This document shows, piece after piece, positions 51,154-58,964 of a DNA stretch of 64,000 nucleotides. The stretch's first letter is position 1. Every line of letters starts with the position of its first letter. The position numbers and the translations under genes were made by a program. This stretch comes from Comamonadaceae bacterium G21597-S1 (GTDB taxonomy: Bacteria; Pseudomonadota; Gammaproteobacteria; Burkholderiales; Burkholderiaceae_C), in the NCBI GenBank assembly GCA_027214345.1, contig JAPWHR010000001.1, forward strand, positions 62,001-126,000. The letters run 5' to 3'. The notes under the pieces are model-generated. The model saw only the letters and a list, made by a program, of their open reading frames with translations. It was not told the DNA's origin and made no database searches.

Positions 51154-51480
51154 ATGTCTGCCGATCCCAAAACCGTCATTACCTGGGTGCTCGTCCTGGT
51201 GGTGCCGTTTGCCGCAACCGCCATCCTCGCGGGCTTCCTGACGCGAATTCCATACGACGTCCAGTTGCAGATCGTTCAGGACCACTTTGCGGCCATCGTC
51301 GGTCTTCCGGTGGCCGCCATCTTCTCAGCCTTCCTGGTCGTCGTGTTGCAGCAGACGTCCGGCCCGGTCCGGTTCGAAGGGCTGGGTTTCAAATTCGAAG
51401 GCACGTCGGGCCAGGTCGTGTTGTGGGTGTTCTGTTTCCTGGCGATCACGGTCGCCATCAGGTTGCTGTGGCGGGCCTGA
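51154..51480 (+). CDS. Small membrane protein of unknown function
   Basis: A 108-aa protein with three hydrophobic spans (about 9-30, 47-66 and 88-105) and a polar segment between the last two (QQTSGPVRFEGLGFKFEGTS). No known domain. The start ATG at 51154 is well placed before the first span. The MAPEG gene follows at 96 bp on the same strand. Confidence 0.6.
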   Translation: MSADPKTVITWVLVLVVPFAATAILAGFLTRIPYDVQLQIVQDHFAAIVGLPVAAIFSAFLVVVLQQTSGPVRFEGLGFKFEGTSGQVVLWVFCFLAITVAIRLLWRA

Positions 51481-51575
51481 CGGCCGTGGTGCCGGGCGGC
51501 GGATACAACACCCCAGCATTGCCGCATCGGCCGGGCCACAGCCGCGCGATTTCGCCCTTTCATGGAGTCGTTCCC

Positions 51576-51995
51576 GTGACACACCTCATTCTCCAACCCG
51601 TGGCGGCGTTGATGCTGCTGACCCTGCTGGTCTGGTTCGTCATGTATGCGCGGCGGCTGCGTTTCATCATCGCCAATCGGATTGCGCTGCATGAATTCGT
51701 GTCGCCGGAAACGCTCAACGCCGTGCTGCCCGAAGATGTCAACCGGCCGTCGAACAACCTCAAGAACCTGTTCGAACTGCCCGTCCTGTTCTATGCGATC
51801 TGCATCGTACTCGCGGTCGCGCAGCAGGCAGACCCGTTGTCGATCGGGCTGGCCTGGGCGTATGTCGCACTGCGTGCGATCCACAGTGCGATCCACTGCA
51901 CCGTCAACATCGTCATGCTGCGGTTTACGGCCTATGTCTTGTCCAGCATCGTGTTGTGGATCATGGTCGTGCGGTTCGTGAGTCTGGTCTACTGA
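51576..51995 (+). CDS. MAPEG family membrane protein
   Basis: A 139-aa, four-span membrane protein. The motifs are MLLTLLVWFVMYARRLRFII, then RPSNNLKNLFELPVLFYAIC (about 60-79, the NLFE.PVLFY signature) and AWAYVALRAIHSAIHCTVNI (about 93-112). Relatives are glutathione-dependent enzymes of eicosanoid metabolism; bacterial roles are unclear. The start is GTG at 51576, preceded by GGAG. Confidence 0.82.
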   Translation: MTHLILQPVAALMLLTLLVWFVMYARRLRFIIANRIALHEFVSPETLNAVLPEDVNRPSNNLKNLFELPVLFYAICIVLAVAQQADPLSIGLAWAYVALRAIHSAIHCTVNIVMLRFTAYVLSSIVLWIMVVRFVSLVY

Positions 51996-52095
51996 CGGCT
52001 GCGCGCCATGCTGCCGTCGGGAGCCGACGGCATGATCGACAAGATGTCGTGATGCCGCCCCGACCGGCAGCTGCGCGATCACCTGCCCGTGGGTA

Positions 52096-52305
52096 TCAAT
52101 AATGTGGCGGTGATTCGTCGGCCGGGTTGCGGGAGCCCGCCGCGCCGCCCTCGGGCGACTGCTGCCGCAGCTTGTCGACCTCGCGGATCAGCCAGTCGAT
52201 TTGCTGCTGCTGGCGGAACACGGTCTTGTTCAGCTCCTCCACCATATCCTCGGTGAAGCTGAGCTTGATTTCCAGATTGGTCAGGCGGGTGTCTTGTTGT
52301 TCCAT
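52096..52305 (-). CDS. slyX: SlyX family protein
   Basis: A 69-aa coiled-coil protein: RLTNLEIKLSFTEDMVEELN, then VFRQQQQIDWLIREVDKLRQ, with the terminal PPHY that marks SlyX. Its function is unknown; the E. coli gene lies next to slyD. The ATG at 52305 is the normal start. It is divergent from the EamA transporter gene. Confidence 0.9.
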   Translation of the reverse strand: MEQQDTRLTNLEIKLSFTEDMVEELNKTVFRQQQQIDWLIREVDKLRQQSPEGGAAGSRNPADESPPHY

Positions 52306-52455
52306 GCCCCCGATTGGACATGAGTTTGCGCCAGCGCGAATCGCCGGGGTTTGCCGGGCGGCGGGCCGGTGCCGCCGCGGGGCCGCGGGCTGGCGCCTGC
52401 CGCCGGAAGCCGGCCGCGCATAATCAAGCCCTTTTTGCCACCAGCCCCGCACGCG

Positions 52456-53361
52456 ATGACCGAAGCTTCTACCGCCCCCAACCACGCCTGGCCCGGCCTG
52501 GCGCTGGCCCTGGTGGGCGCGGTCGGTTTCAGCGGCAAGGCCATCATCGTCAAGCTCGCCTACCGGTATGGCGTCGACGCGGTGACGCTGATCATGTACC
52601 GCATGTTGTTTGCGTTGCCGTTGTTCGTCGCCATGGCCTGGTGGTCGAGCCGCGGCAAGCCGCCCCTGACCCGGCAGGACTGGCTGGGCGTGGCCGGCCT
52701 TGGCTTCACCGGTTATTACCTGGCGAGTTTTCTCGATTTTGCGGGCCTGGCGTACATCACCGCGTCGCTGGAGCGGCTGATCCTGTACCTGAACCCGACC
52801 TTCGTGATGGTGCTGGGGTGGCTGTTGTACCGGCGTGGCGTGCAGCCGCTGCAGGTGGCCGGCATGGCGATCAGTTACGGCGGCGTGATGCTGGTGTTCG
52901 GGCTTGAGCTCTCGGCGCAGGGCGCCGATGCCGCGCTGGGCGCGCTGCTGGTGCTGGCCAGTGCGCTGAGCTACGCGTTGTACCTGGTCTACAGCGGCGA
53001 GATGGTGCGGCGCATCGGAGCCTTGCGGCTGGTCGGCCTGGCGAGCACGGTCGCCTGCGTGTTGTGCATCGCGCAGTTCCTGCTGCTGCGCCCGGTCTCG
53101 GCCGCCGTTGTCGCGCCCGAGGTGATCTGGCTCTCGCTGCTCAATGCCAGCGTCTGCACCGTGATGCCGGTGCTGATGGTGATGATGGCCGTCGAGCGCA
53201 TCGGCGCCGGCTTGGCGGCACAGGCCGGCATGGTCGGGCCCATGGCCACCATCGCACTCGGCGCGCTGCTGCTGGGCGAGCCGTTCACCGTCGGGGTGGC
53301 GGCTGGGACGGCGCTGGTGATTGCGGGCATCTATGTGTTTGCGCGGGCGGGGCGGAGCTGA
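52456..53361 (+). CDS. EamA/DMT family transporter
   Basis: Ten-span drug/metabolite transporter superfamily protein, 301 aa, made of two EamA repeats (about 10-145 and 155-295). Seen: AIIVKLAYRYGVDAVTLIMY, FAGLAYITASLERLILYLNP and VERIGAGLAAQAGMVGPMAT with ALLLGEPFTVG. Members export amino acids or metabolites; the substrate is unknown. The ATG at 52456 precedes the first span. Confidence 0.88.
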   Translation: MTEASTAPNHAWPGLALALVGAVGFSGKAIIVKLAYRYGVDAVTLIMYRMLFALPLFVAMAWWSSRGKPPLTRQDWLGVAGLGFTGYYLASFLDFAGLAYITASLERLILYLNPTFVMVLGWLLYRRGVQPLQVAGMAISYGGVMLVFGLELSAQGADAALGALLVLASALSYALYLVYSGEMVRRIGALRLVGLASTVACVLCIAQFLLLRPVSAAVVAPEVIWLSLLNASVCTVMPVLMVMMAVERIGAGLAAQAGMVGPMATIALGALLLGEPFTVGVAAGTALVIAGIYVFARAGRS

Positions 53362-53418
53362 ACGCTGACCGGGCGGACCGGTCGAACCGGCACCCACGCC
53401 GTCGGACCACGGAGGCTT

Positions 53419-53814
53419 TCACGTGATGGTCACCGACACGGGGCCCGACACATTCGTGCAGTCTGACCCGCTGGCCGATATCGTGACGGTGTCGGTGCCA
53501 CGGGCCGCTCCGGTGATCGTGATGGTTGCGCTGGTCGCCGCAGCGGTCGTGGGGCTGCCGGTCACGGCGGCACCCGCATTGCCGCGCGAAGCCGCGGTGT
53601 AGGTGGCGGGCACGACAGCGGTCCACGCGCCGAAGGCCCAGCCCTTGCGTTGCAAGGTCGCGGTGACGGGCGTATTCGCGTACAGCGCGACGGCGACGGG
53701 ATTGGTGCTCACGACCAGGCGGCAGTAATGCTTGAACACGAGCCACAGGCTGAATCCCACGACGACGACGATCACTCCAATGACCACCACTCCGGTTCCT
53801 GATACGGGTTCCAT
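53419..53814 (-). CDS. Hypothetical membrane-anchored Ala/Thr-rich protein
   Basis: A 131-aa protein with an N-terminal hydrophobic helix (VVVIGVIVVVVGFSLWLVF, about 9-27) and a beta-prone domain rich in Thr, Ala and Val. AFGAWTAVVPATYTAASRGN in the middle and SDCTNVSGPVSVTIT at the end look like an Ig-like fold. AAAGGAG lies nine bases upstream of the ATG at 53814, which decides it over 53832 and 53859. No known family. Confidence 0.55.
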   Translation of the reverse strand: MEPVSGTGVVVIGVIVVVVGFSLWLVFKHYCRLVVSTNPVAVALYANTPVTATLQRKGWAFGAWTAVVPATYTAASRGNAGAAVTGSPTTAAATSATITITGAARGTDTVTISASGSDCTNVSGPVSVTIT

Positions 53815-54082
53815 GATCCGGTCTCCTTTCATGGAGCCATGCCCTGGCGAACATGGCACTTCGGGTACGGCTCACCACGCCGGACCTGTTGCGTCCGGGT
53901 GATGCCAGCCCAGCCTACGCGTTCACACCGGATGTTTCAACGTCTTGACGCGGCGGCGCCGCACACGCGCGTTTTCGTGGCCGTGAAGGATTCGGTTGCA
54001 AGGGTTTGTGTCCCGGTTGGCGGTGCATCGGGATCGCGCGTTCACCCCGACCGCGCGTCGGCCGGCGGTGTGCTGTGTTGCC

Positions 54083-54373
54083 TTATGCCTTGCCGCTCGT
54101 CCCGGTGTTGACGACCTGCGCCAGCAGCTTGGCCGCGCTCTCGCGCAGCGCGGGCGAGTCCGACCGCATCGCCCAATCCACGAGCTTGGCGGCATAAGCC
54201 GGGTCCACACCGAGCCGCGCCATGTCGATATCCCATCCATGGCCGGCCATCAGCCACTTGAAGTCGACCTCGGCGATCAGCGCGGCACGCATGTCGACAG
54301 TCGGTCCAGGCGCAGCACCGCCATCACCGAGGCCATCATCACGGCCGACGTGAGGCGCCTGCTCGGCCGTCAC
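54083..54373 (-). CDS. Hypothetical protein, translationally coupled
   Basis: A 96-aa reading from GTG at 54373, which overlaps the stop of the upstream gene as GTGA. An ATG at 54292 would give 69 aa. The C-terminal part is the conserved-looking segment: DFKWLMAGHGWDIDMARLGV then YAAKLVDWAMRSDSPALRES. I have a faint recollection of similar sequences in other betaproteobacteria but cannot name a family. The first 27 residues are Gly/Pro-rich and may not be translated. Confidence 0.5.
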   Translation of the reverse strand: MTAEQAPHVGRDDGLGDGGAAPGPTVDMRAALIAEVDFKWLMAGHGWDIDMARLGVDPAYAAKLVDWAMRSDSPALRESAAKLLAQVVNTGTSGKA

Positions 54374-54552
54374 GGCGGCCAGCCCCCGACCAGGTAGGCA
54401 AGCCCCAAGGCCACCACCACGCCGGCCAGGGCGATCCAGACCTTCGGCGCCGCCGGCCTGGACGCCGAGCGGACCTCCTCCGGCGAACCGCCGAGGGTCA
54501 ACATCGAGATGATGGTCGATTCCTGGTCCAGGTGGAAAGATGTCTTTCGCAT
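54370..54552 (-). CDS. Small single-span membrane protein
   Basis: A 60-aa protein: a soluble start (MRKTSFHLDQESTIISMLTL), a short linker, then one transmembrane helix (VWIALAGVVVALGLAYLVGG) at the C-terminus. A perfect AAGGAGG lies seven to eight bases before the ATG at 54552. Its stop overlaps the next gene's GTG. Tail-anchored topology is inferred; the function is unknown. Confidence 0.55.
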   Translation of the reverse strand: MRKTSFHLDQESTIISMLTLGGSPEEVRSASRPAAPKVWIALAGVVVALGLAYLVGGWPP

Positions 54553-55123
54553 ATGCCGCCTCCTTGCTCGCACGAAGGGGAATAAGCATGATTCGGGCCA
54601 CCGGCGTGAATGCCTTCAGAATCAGGCTGTGGCGGGGGATGGCGGTGGTGCGGGGACGGGAATGGAAGGAAATTCGACAGCCGCGTGGGCTTGGGCCCGG
54701 CCGGCTGAGGACAAAAAATCCCGGTGATGTCAGCACGTGAGCCAATGTGTGGCCGCCGAAGACTTATCCACCTCTGCATGCCGCCAGCGCATGCGCAATG
54801 GCGCTGTCGGTTGCGCCTGGATGCCGAAACGGCTGGGCTGCTGGGCACGTGTGGCCGCGTTGCGGGGCCTGTGCTACGCCGCGGCACCAACCCCGGAATC
54901 GAGCAGTCCAATGCGCCTTCTGGGCGCCCATTGGCGCCGCAGCGGGGCCATAATCCGGTCCGTGGCGACAGGTCGGGCATCCGATCGGCTGTCGTCTCCG
55001 CAGCCCATGGCGTTGCTAAGTCCAGCAGGGTCTGTCCGCCGCAGGAGGTACTCTTGGTTTCAGCAAACCTGGCCTCGCGGCAGATTATGGCGATTCGCTG
55101 GACGGCACGAAACCGAAACCACA
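54553..55123. other. 571-base stretch without a convincing gene
   Basis: Overlapping readings exist on both strands, but all are Arg/Pro/Ser-rich, lack plausible starts and show no family pattern. GC content falls toward the right. The stretch forms the left edge of the less typical DNA that contains the integrase remnant. I see no RNA gene, terminator or repeat in it. Confidence 0.6.
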
Positions 55124-55723
55124 ATGCTCACGACCCTACCAATTCAATGCCGCTGTGGCGGCCTGCGCGGCACCCTCACCAATCCTGCGTCGGCGTTGCG
55201 CCTGGTTTGTTATTGCCGAGATTGTCAAACCTATGCACGATCGCTCGGGAAAGGTGTGGACATACTCGATTCAAATGGTGGAACAAATATTGTTGCGTCG
55301 TTGCAGCAGCAGGTCTCGTTCTCACACGGCCGAGACAAGCTGGCTTGCATGTCATTGACGGACACCGGCATCTATCGATGGTACGCCGGTTGCTGCAACA
55401 CGCCGATTGCGAACACAACGCGTAGGCCGCAAATGTCCTACGTCGGCTTGGTACATTCGTGCCTGGCATCATCACCGGCCAAAATTTCCGACATCTGGCC
55501 CGCTCACTTCACGGTAAACACCGCGAACACCAATGGGTCGGTGCCCTCGCCCGGCATCAAAGCAATGATGGCCACGCTTTCAATTGCCAAACGAGTGATT
55601 GGGGCGCGCATCGCAGGTACTTGGCGTGGTACACCGTTCTTCGCGCAAGGGACATCGCGGCCAGTTGTCGAACCGCGCGTGCTGTCTGGAGCGGAACTCC
55701 AAAGTGCCCGCAGTGCCGTCTGA
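55124..55723 (+). CDS. DUF6151-type GFA-like protein
   Basis: A 199-aa protein with a Cys-rich start, PIQCRCGGLRGTL (about 6-18), and VCYCRDCQTYARSLG (about 29-43), arranged like the zinc-binding cysteines of glutathione-dependent formaldehyde-activating (GFA) folds. DSNGGTNIVASLQQQVSFSH, RWYAGCCNTPIANT and YVGLVHSCL follow, which I associate with DUF6151. The ATG at 55124 starts right before the first cysteine motif. Codon use is less GC-biased than in flanking core genes. No substrate is known. Confidence 0.65.
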   Translation: MLTTLPIQCRCGGLRGTLTNPASALRLVCYCRDCQTYARSLGKGVDILDSNGGTNIVASLQQQVSFSHGRDKLACMSLTDTGIYRWYAGCCNTPIANTTRRPQMSYVGLVHSCLASSPAKISDIWPAHFTVNTANTNGSVPSPGIKAMMATLSIAKRVIGARIAGTWRGTPFFAQGTSRPVVEPRVLSGAELQSARSAV

Positions 55724-55988
55724 CCTGGCCTATAGGGACTCCCTCTCAAGCGCCAGAAACTGACCGATGGTTTTGGCTGTCGGGAAGCGCTTGCAGTCGC
55801 ATATCCGGCATCTGTGGTGGGATCGTGCGTGTGCCCCGGGCCGACATGCAATCTGCGTCATCGTGTGCCAGTCGCTTCGAGTGGCAGGCCAGAGGCTGCC
55901 GCAAGAGTGATCGGCGTCCAATGATGTGGGGTGGTCCCGGTTGGCCATTGAATAGTCGATCAATCACGTCGCAAGCTTCGATGGGTGA

Positions 55989-56771
55989 GTGGTGTTCCAC
56001 CCGTATCTAGTAGGGAAAGAGTTGGTCGACATCAATCGGGCCGTGCTCGACGAGCTGGGCGCGATCCGGGGCAAGGGCTCCAGCACCGCGACCGTGAACC
56101 GCTACATGGCCCTGGTGCGGACCATTCTGCGCAAGGCCTGCAACGAATGGGAATGGCTGGACCGGGGGCCCAAGGTCGGCATGCACCGCGATCAGGAGGG
56201 GCGCATCCGTTCTTTGACGCGGGACGAGTTCGCCAGGCTGCTCGACGAGTTGCCTCAGCACCTTGCCGACATGGCGCAGTTTTCGGTGGCGAGTGGCCTG
56301 CGCCAGGCCAACGTGACCGGCTTGCAGTGGAAGCAGATCAGCCTGGAGCGCCGGCACTTGTGGATGTCGGGCGCCGAACACAAGAACGGTCGGCCGCATT
56401 CGGTGCCGCTCAACCAGGCGGCAATCGATGTGCTGGGATTATTCAAGGGAGACCACCTGACACACGGATTCACCTGCGAGAGCATTCCAATCGTTCAGGT
56501 CAGTACCAAGTTCTGGCGGAACGCGCTGAAGCGTGCTGACATTCACAACTTCCGCTGGCACGACCTGCGGCATACACTTGTGACTTGGCACCGTGAGGCG
56601 AGGACACCGACGCATGAACTGCAGCGGCTGGGCGGGTAGAGGATACAGTCAATCGTTGAGCGGTATTCCCGCGCTGCGCAAGAGAGCTTGCAATTGGCGG
56701 CGATTCACCTTGATTCACTGATGCCCGGCTGCTTGGGATTGGGCAGCACGTCTCATCGCCAAAACGTATGA
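55989..56771 (+). pseudogene. Tyrosine recombinase/phage integrase remnant
   Basis: From GTG 55989 the frame encodes HPYLVGKELVDINRAVLDEL, the junction of the SAM-like and catalytic domains, then FSVASGLRQANVTGLQWKQI (catalytic Arg) and FRWHDLRHTLVTW (HxxR, about residue 190). The N-terminal 80-100 residues are absent; a TGA stands directly before the GTG. TAG at 56637-56639 follows ELQRLGG, where relatives have Trp. Reading through gives RIQSIVERYSRAAQES, which holds the probable nucleophilic Tyr, to a TGA at 56769-56771. It is thus broken at both ends and inactive. Confidence 0.8.
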
Positions 56772-56808
56772 CAAATGCCTTGTTGTTTCAGGTGGCTTAT
56801 CGATCGCA

Positions 56809-57252
56809 TTGCGCAAGAGGCCACCGTTGGAAATAGCCACTTTCACTGCTGAACATATCGCTCAGCACCAACTCCTTTCTGCCATTCAGCTTTGGCACAG
56901 CGCAGACTATTTGTCAGCGCTCACGCTCGCAGGAGCAGCCGACGAGATCCTCGGAAAGCGCCTTAGAAAGCTGGGGCTCGAATCGTCGTTTGACCAACTG
57001 AAGAGCCTGGTCGTCACACTCGCAAGGTCGGCAGGTGAAACAGACCCTAATATTGACAAGCTGGTCGGAGAGTTGCTGAACGACACGCGAAATGCTTTGA
57101 AGCACTATGCCGGTGACGAAGCGATCGAGATCGACATTCGAGATGACTGTACTGAGATGCTCGAAAGAGCGATATCCAACTACCATCAGTTGACCGGTGC
57201 CATGTTGGACGAAGCGATCAGCTTTTGGGCTGAGGCGCATTGCCCTAAATGA
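56809..57252 (+). CDS. HEPN-type small protein
   Basis: A 147-aa helical protein with no membrane span. SALTLAGAADEILGKRLRKL (about 40-59) and LLNDTRNALKHYAGDEAIEI (about 89-108) carry the R-N-x3-H arrangement (Arg94, Asn95, His99) of HEPN RNases. It starts at TTG 56809 or TTG 56827; no in-frame ATG is available. GC content is clearly below the core genes, and it sits 37 bp after the integrase remnant and before tRNA-Thr, so it was probably acquired. No nucleotidyltransferase or other partner gene is beside it. Confidence 0.6.
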   Translation: MRKRPPLEIATFTAEHIAQHQLLSAIQLWHSADYLSALTLAGAADEILGKRLRKLGLESSFDQLKSLVVTLARSAGETDPNIDKLVGELLNDTRNALKHYAGDEAIEIDIRDDCTEMLERAISNYHQLTGAMLDEAISFWAEAHCPK

Positions 57253-57352
57253 ACAAAGTGCTGGCTGAGTGACGGCTTCGCTAGGCGCCAAGTCATGAGG
57301 ACACAGTGGTTTCTGGGGACCATAACGTTGTTGGATACCAATCCACCAAATG

Positions 57353-57382
57353 AAAAAGCCCCTGACCATGACAGCCAGGGGC
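57353..57382 (-). terminator. Intrinsic terminator after tRNA-Thr
   Basis: On the minus strand GCCCCTG (57376-57382 complement) pairs with CAGGGGC, then TTTTT. It starts about 10 bp after the tRNA CCA end. Confidence 0.8.
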
Positions 57383-57392
57383 CTTTTACGTG

Positions 57393-57468
57393 TGGTGCCG
57401 GAGAGATGAATCGAACACCCGACCTTCTCATTACGAATGAGCTGCTCTACCGACTGAGCTACACCGGC
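57393..57468 (-). tRNA. thrV-like: tRNA-Thr(CGT)
   Basis: The 76-nt minus-strand sequence folds as a cloverleaf: acceptor GCCGGTG, D-stem GCTC/GAGC, anticodon loop TTCGTAA (anticodon CGT, reading ACG), T-loop TTCGATT, discriminator A and an encoded CCA. Two non-Watson-Crick positions occur (T6-T67, G27-A43). It is single, with no neighbouring tRNA. Its 3' end faces the integrase remnant, the usual orientation for an integration target. The gene symbol is only indicative. Confidence 0.92.
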
Positions 57469-57537
57469 GAAGGCGTGATTATAGCCACGTAAACATGCAG
57501 CCCGGAACCGACCGGGCCGTGGTGCGTGCAAGGCGTG

Positions 57538-57975
57538 TCAGGATCCCAGGACCTGGTAGTCCCCGGTGCCGACCAGCAGTTGGCGCACCTGTGTGGCCAC
57601 GCTGCCGAACAATGTGCGGGCCAGGCCGTGGTCGTTGCCGTCCTGGCCCATCACGATGCGGTCGCAGTGCAACTCGCGCGCGGTCCGGGCAATGGTCTGG
57701 GCGCTGCGGCCGACGTGGACGGTAGCCTGGTACGGCACGCCGGCCAGGTCGAGCAGGGCGCGGGCCGGCGCCAGATCGTCCATGCCGGCGCCGTGTTGCA
57801 GGTCGTGCAGCTCATGGGCGCCGAAGAACATCGCGACGTCGCCCGACACGCGCGGTTGCACGCTGAGCAGGTGCACCTCGGCCGGCTCCTGCTGATAAAG
57901 GCCGATCGCCCGGTTGACCGCGTCGCGGGTGCGCGCCGCGCTGAGTCCGTCGACAACGACAAGCATCTTGTGCAT
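57538..57975 (-). CDS. Universal stress protein family protein
   Basis: A 145-aa UspA-fold protein: MHKMLVVVDGLSAARTRDAV (strand 1 and following helix), VHLLSVQPRVSG, ATVHVGRSAQTIARTARELH and the nucleotide-binding block RIVMGQDGNDHGLARTLFGSV (a variant of G-x2-G-x9-G-S), ending with VLGS. It probably binds ATP under stress. A GAGGAAA Shine-Dalgarno precedes the ATG at 57975. The TerC gene lies just upstream (56-bp gap), probably cotranscribed. Confidence 0.85.
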   Translation of the reverse strand: MHKMLVVVDGLSAARTRDAVNRAIGLYQQEPAEVHLLSVQPRVSGDVAMFFGAHELHDLQHGAGMDDLAPARALLDLAGVPYQATVHVGRSAQTIARTARELHCDRIVMGQDGNDHGLARTLFGSVATQVRQLLVGTGDYQVLGS

Positions 57976-58031
57976 GGTGGTGGTTTCCTCGGGTTCGTGG
58001 CGTGCGTGGAATGATGTTGTTGGTGGTGTCG

Positions 58032-58733
58032 TCAGGCGCCGCGGGTTTCGAGCGCGGCCTGTTGGGCCGAAGCGCGGCTTTCCATCCATTTGCCTACCGC
58101 CACGACCAGCACCGCGCCGGTGACGGGCAGCACCAGGTGCAGGTCGTGGTGGCTGCCGGCCCAGCCGGCGATGGACGGGTCGCTGAACGCCATCTCGCCG
58201 GCGACCCAGCCGAGCAGGCCGGCGCCGAGCGTGATGATGATGGGGAAGCGGTTCATCAGCTTGAGGATGACGGTGCTGCCGTAGATGATCAGCGGGATGC
58301 TGATCACCAGGCCGACGACCAGCAGCACGATGTCGCCCTTGGCAGCGGCGGCCACGCCGATCACGTTGTCCAGGCTCATCACCAGGTCGGCGACGATGAT
58401 GGTCTTGATCGCGGCGAACAGGTTGGAGTGACCTTCGAGGTTGCCGCCCTCGTCGTCGCCGGTCAGCAGGCCGATGCCGATCCACAACAGCAGTGCGGCG
58501 CCCACGAGCTTGAGGTAGGGCAGGCTGAGCAGGTAGATCGCGAAAAACGTCAGCACGACGCGCAGCACAATGGCGCCAACACTGCCGAACAGGATGGCCT
58601 TCTTCTGCTGCGATGGCGGCAGCGAGCGGCTCGCCAGCGCGATGACGACGGCGTTGTCGCCGCTGAGAACGATGTTGATCAGGATGATCTGGGACAACGC
58701 CAGCCAGAATTCTGGCGTCATGATGGTGGACAT
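58032..58733 (-). CDS. TerC family integral membrane protein
   Basis: A 233-aa protein with about seven spans. The signature SQIILINIVLSGDNAVVIAL (about 14-33) and DLVMSLDNVIGVAAAAKGD (about 115-133) contain the paired acidic Asp-Asn motifs of TerC/YjbE. Members are linked to tellurite resistance or Mn2+ export and to metalation of secreted proteins. I looked for a yybP-ykoY manganese riboswitch upstream and found none convincing. AGGAG lies close to the ATG at 58733. Confidence 0.88.
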   Translation of the reverse strand: MSTIMTPEFWLALSQIILINIVLSGDNAVVIALASRSLPPSQQKKAILFGSVGAIVLRVVLTFFAIYLLSLPYLKLVGAALLLWIGIGLLTGDDEGGNLEGHSNLFAAIKTIIVADLVMSLDNVIGVAAAAKGDIVLLVVGLVISIPLIIYGSTVILKLMNRFPIIITLGAGLLGWVAGEMAFSDPSIAGWAGSHHDLHLVLPVTGAVLVVAVGKWMESRASAQQAALETRGA

Positions 58734-58826
58734 CCGGTGCTCCTCTGCTTGGTCGGTCGGTGTGCGGTGCCCGGGGAGGGCGAGCGTCTGCAACGAGCTT
58801 AAGCAGCCGCGCTTACGGCTTACTGC

Positions 58827-58876
58827 CGGTTGGCTTTCGCCACGATGTCGGTTGGCTGTCGCCACGCTTACGGTTG
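58827..58876. repeat. 22-bp tandem direct repeat upstream of terC
   Basis: CGGTTGGCTTTCGCCACGAT plus GT (58827-58848) is followed directly by CGGTTGGCTGTCGCCACGCT plus TA (58849-58870), and a third partial copy (CGGTTG). CGCTTACGG also recurs on the left (58810) and right (58865). It lies between the start of terC and the 3' end of the histidine kinase gene. Confidence 0.7.
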
Positions 58877-58964
58877 CAGCGGCGTCCGTTCCTTGGCGCC
58901 ATGCCGGTCGATCTCGCGGCGCCGCGTCGCGCGTCGGCGCTTGCGCCGGTATTGCCCTGGGCGA

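Noticed and set aside
54498..55124. 208-aa reverse reading in the gene-poor gap
   Set aside because: The composition is random-like (Pro, Arg, Ser, Cys), with no family pattern, and it overlaps the well-supported 60-aa gene.
55730..56000. Two overlapping reverse readings of 77 and 84 aa left of the integrase remnant
   Set aside because: Neither has a good ribosome binding site or recognisable motif; at most they are remnants.
58734..58826. Possible yybP-ykoY manganese riboswitch upstream of terC
   Set aside because: A CCTCCCCGGG segment is present, but the conserved L1/L3 elements and the sequestering hairpin could not be found.
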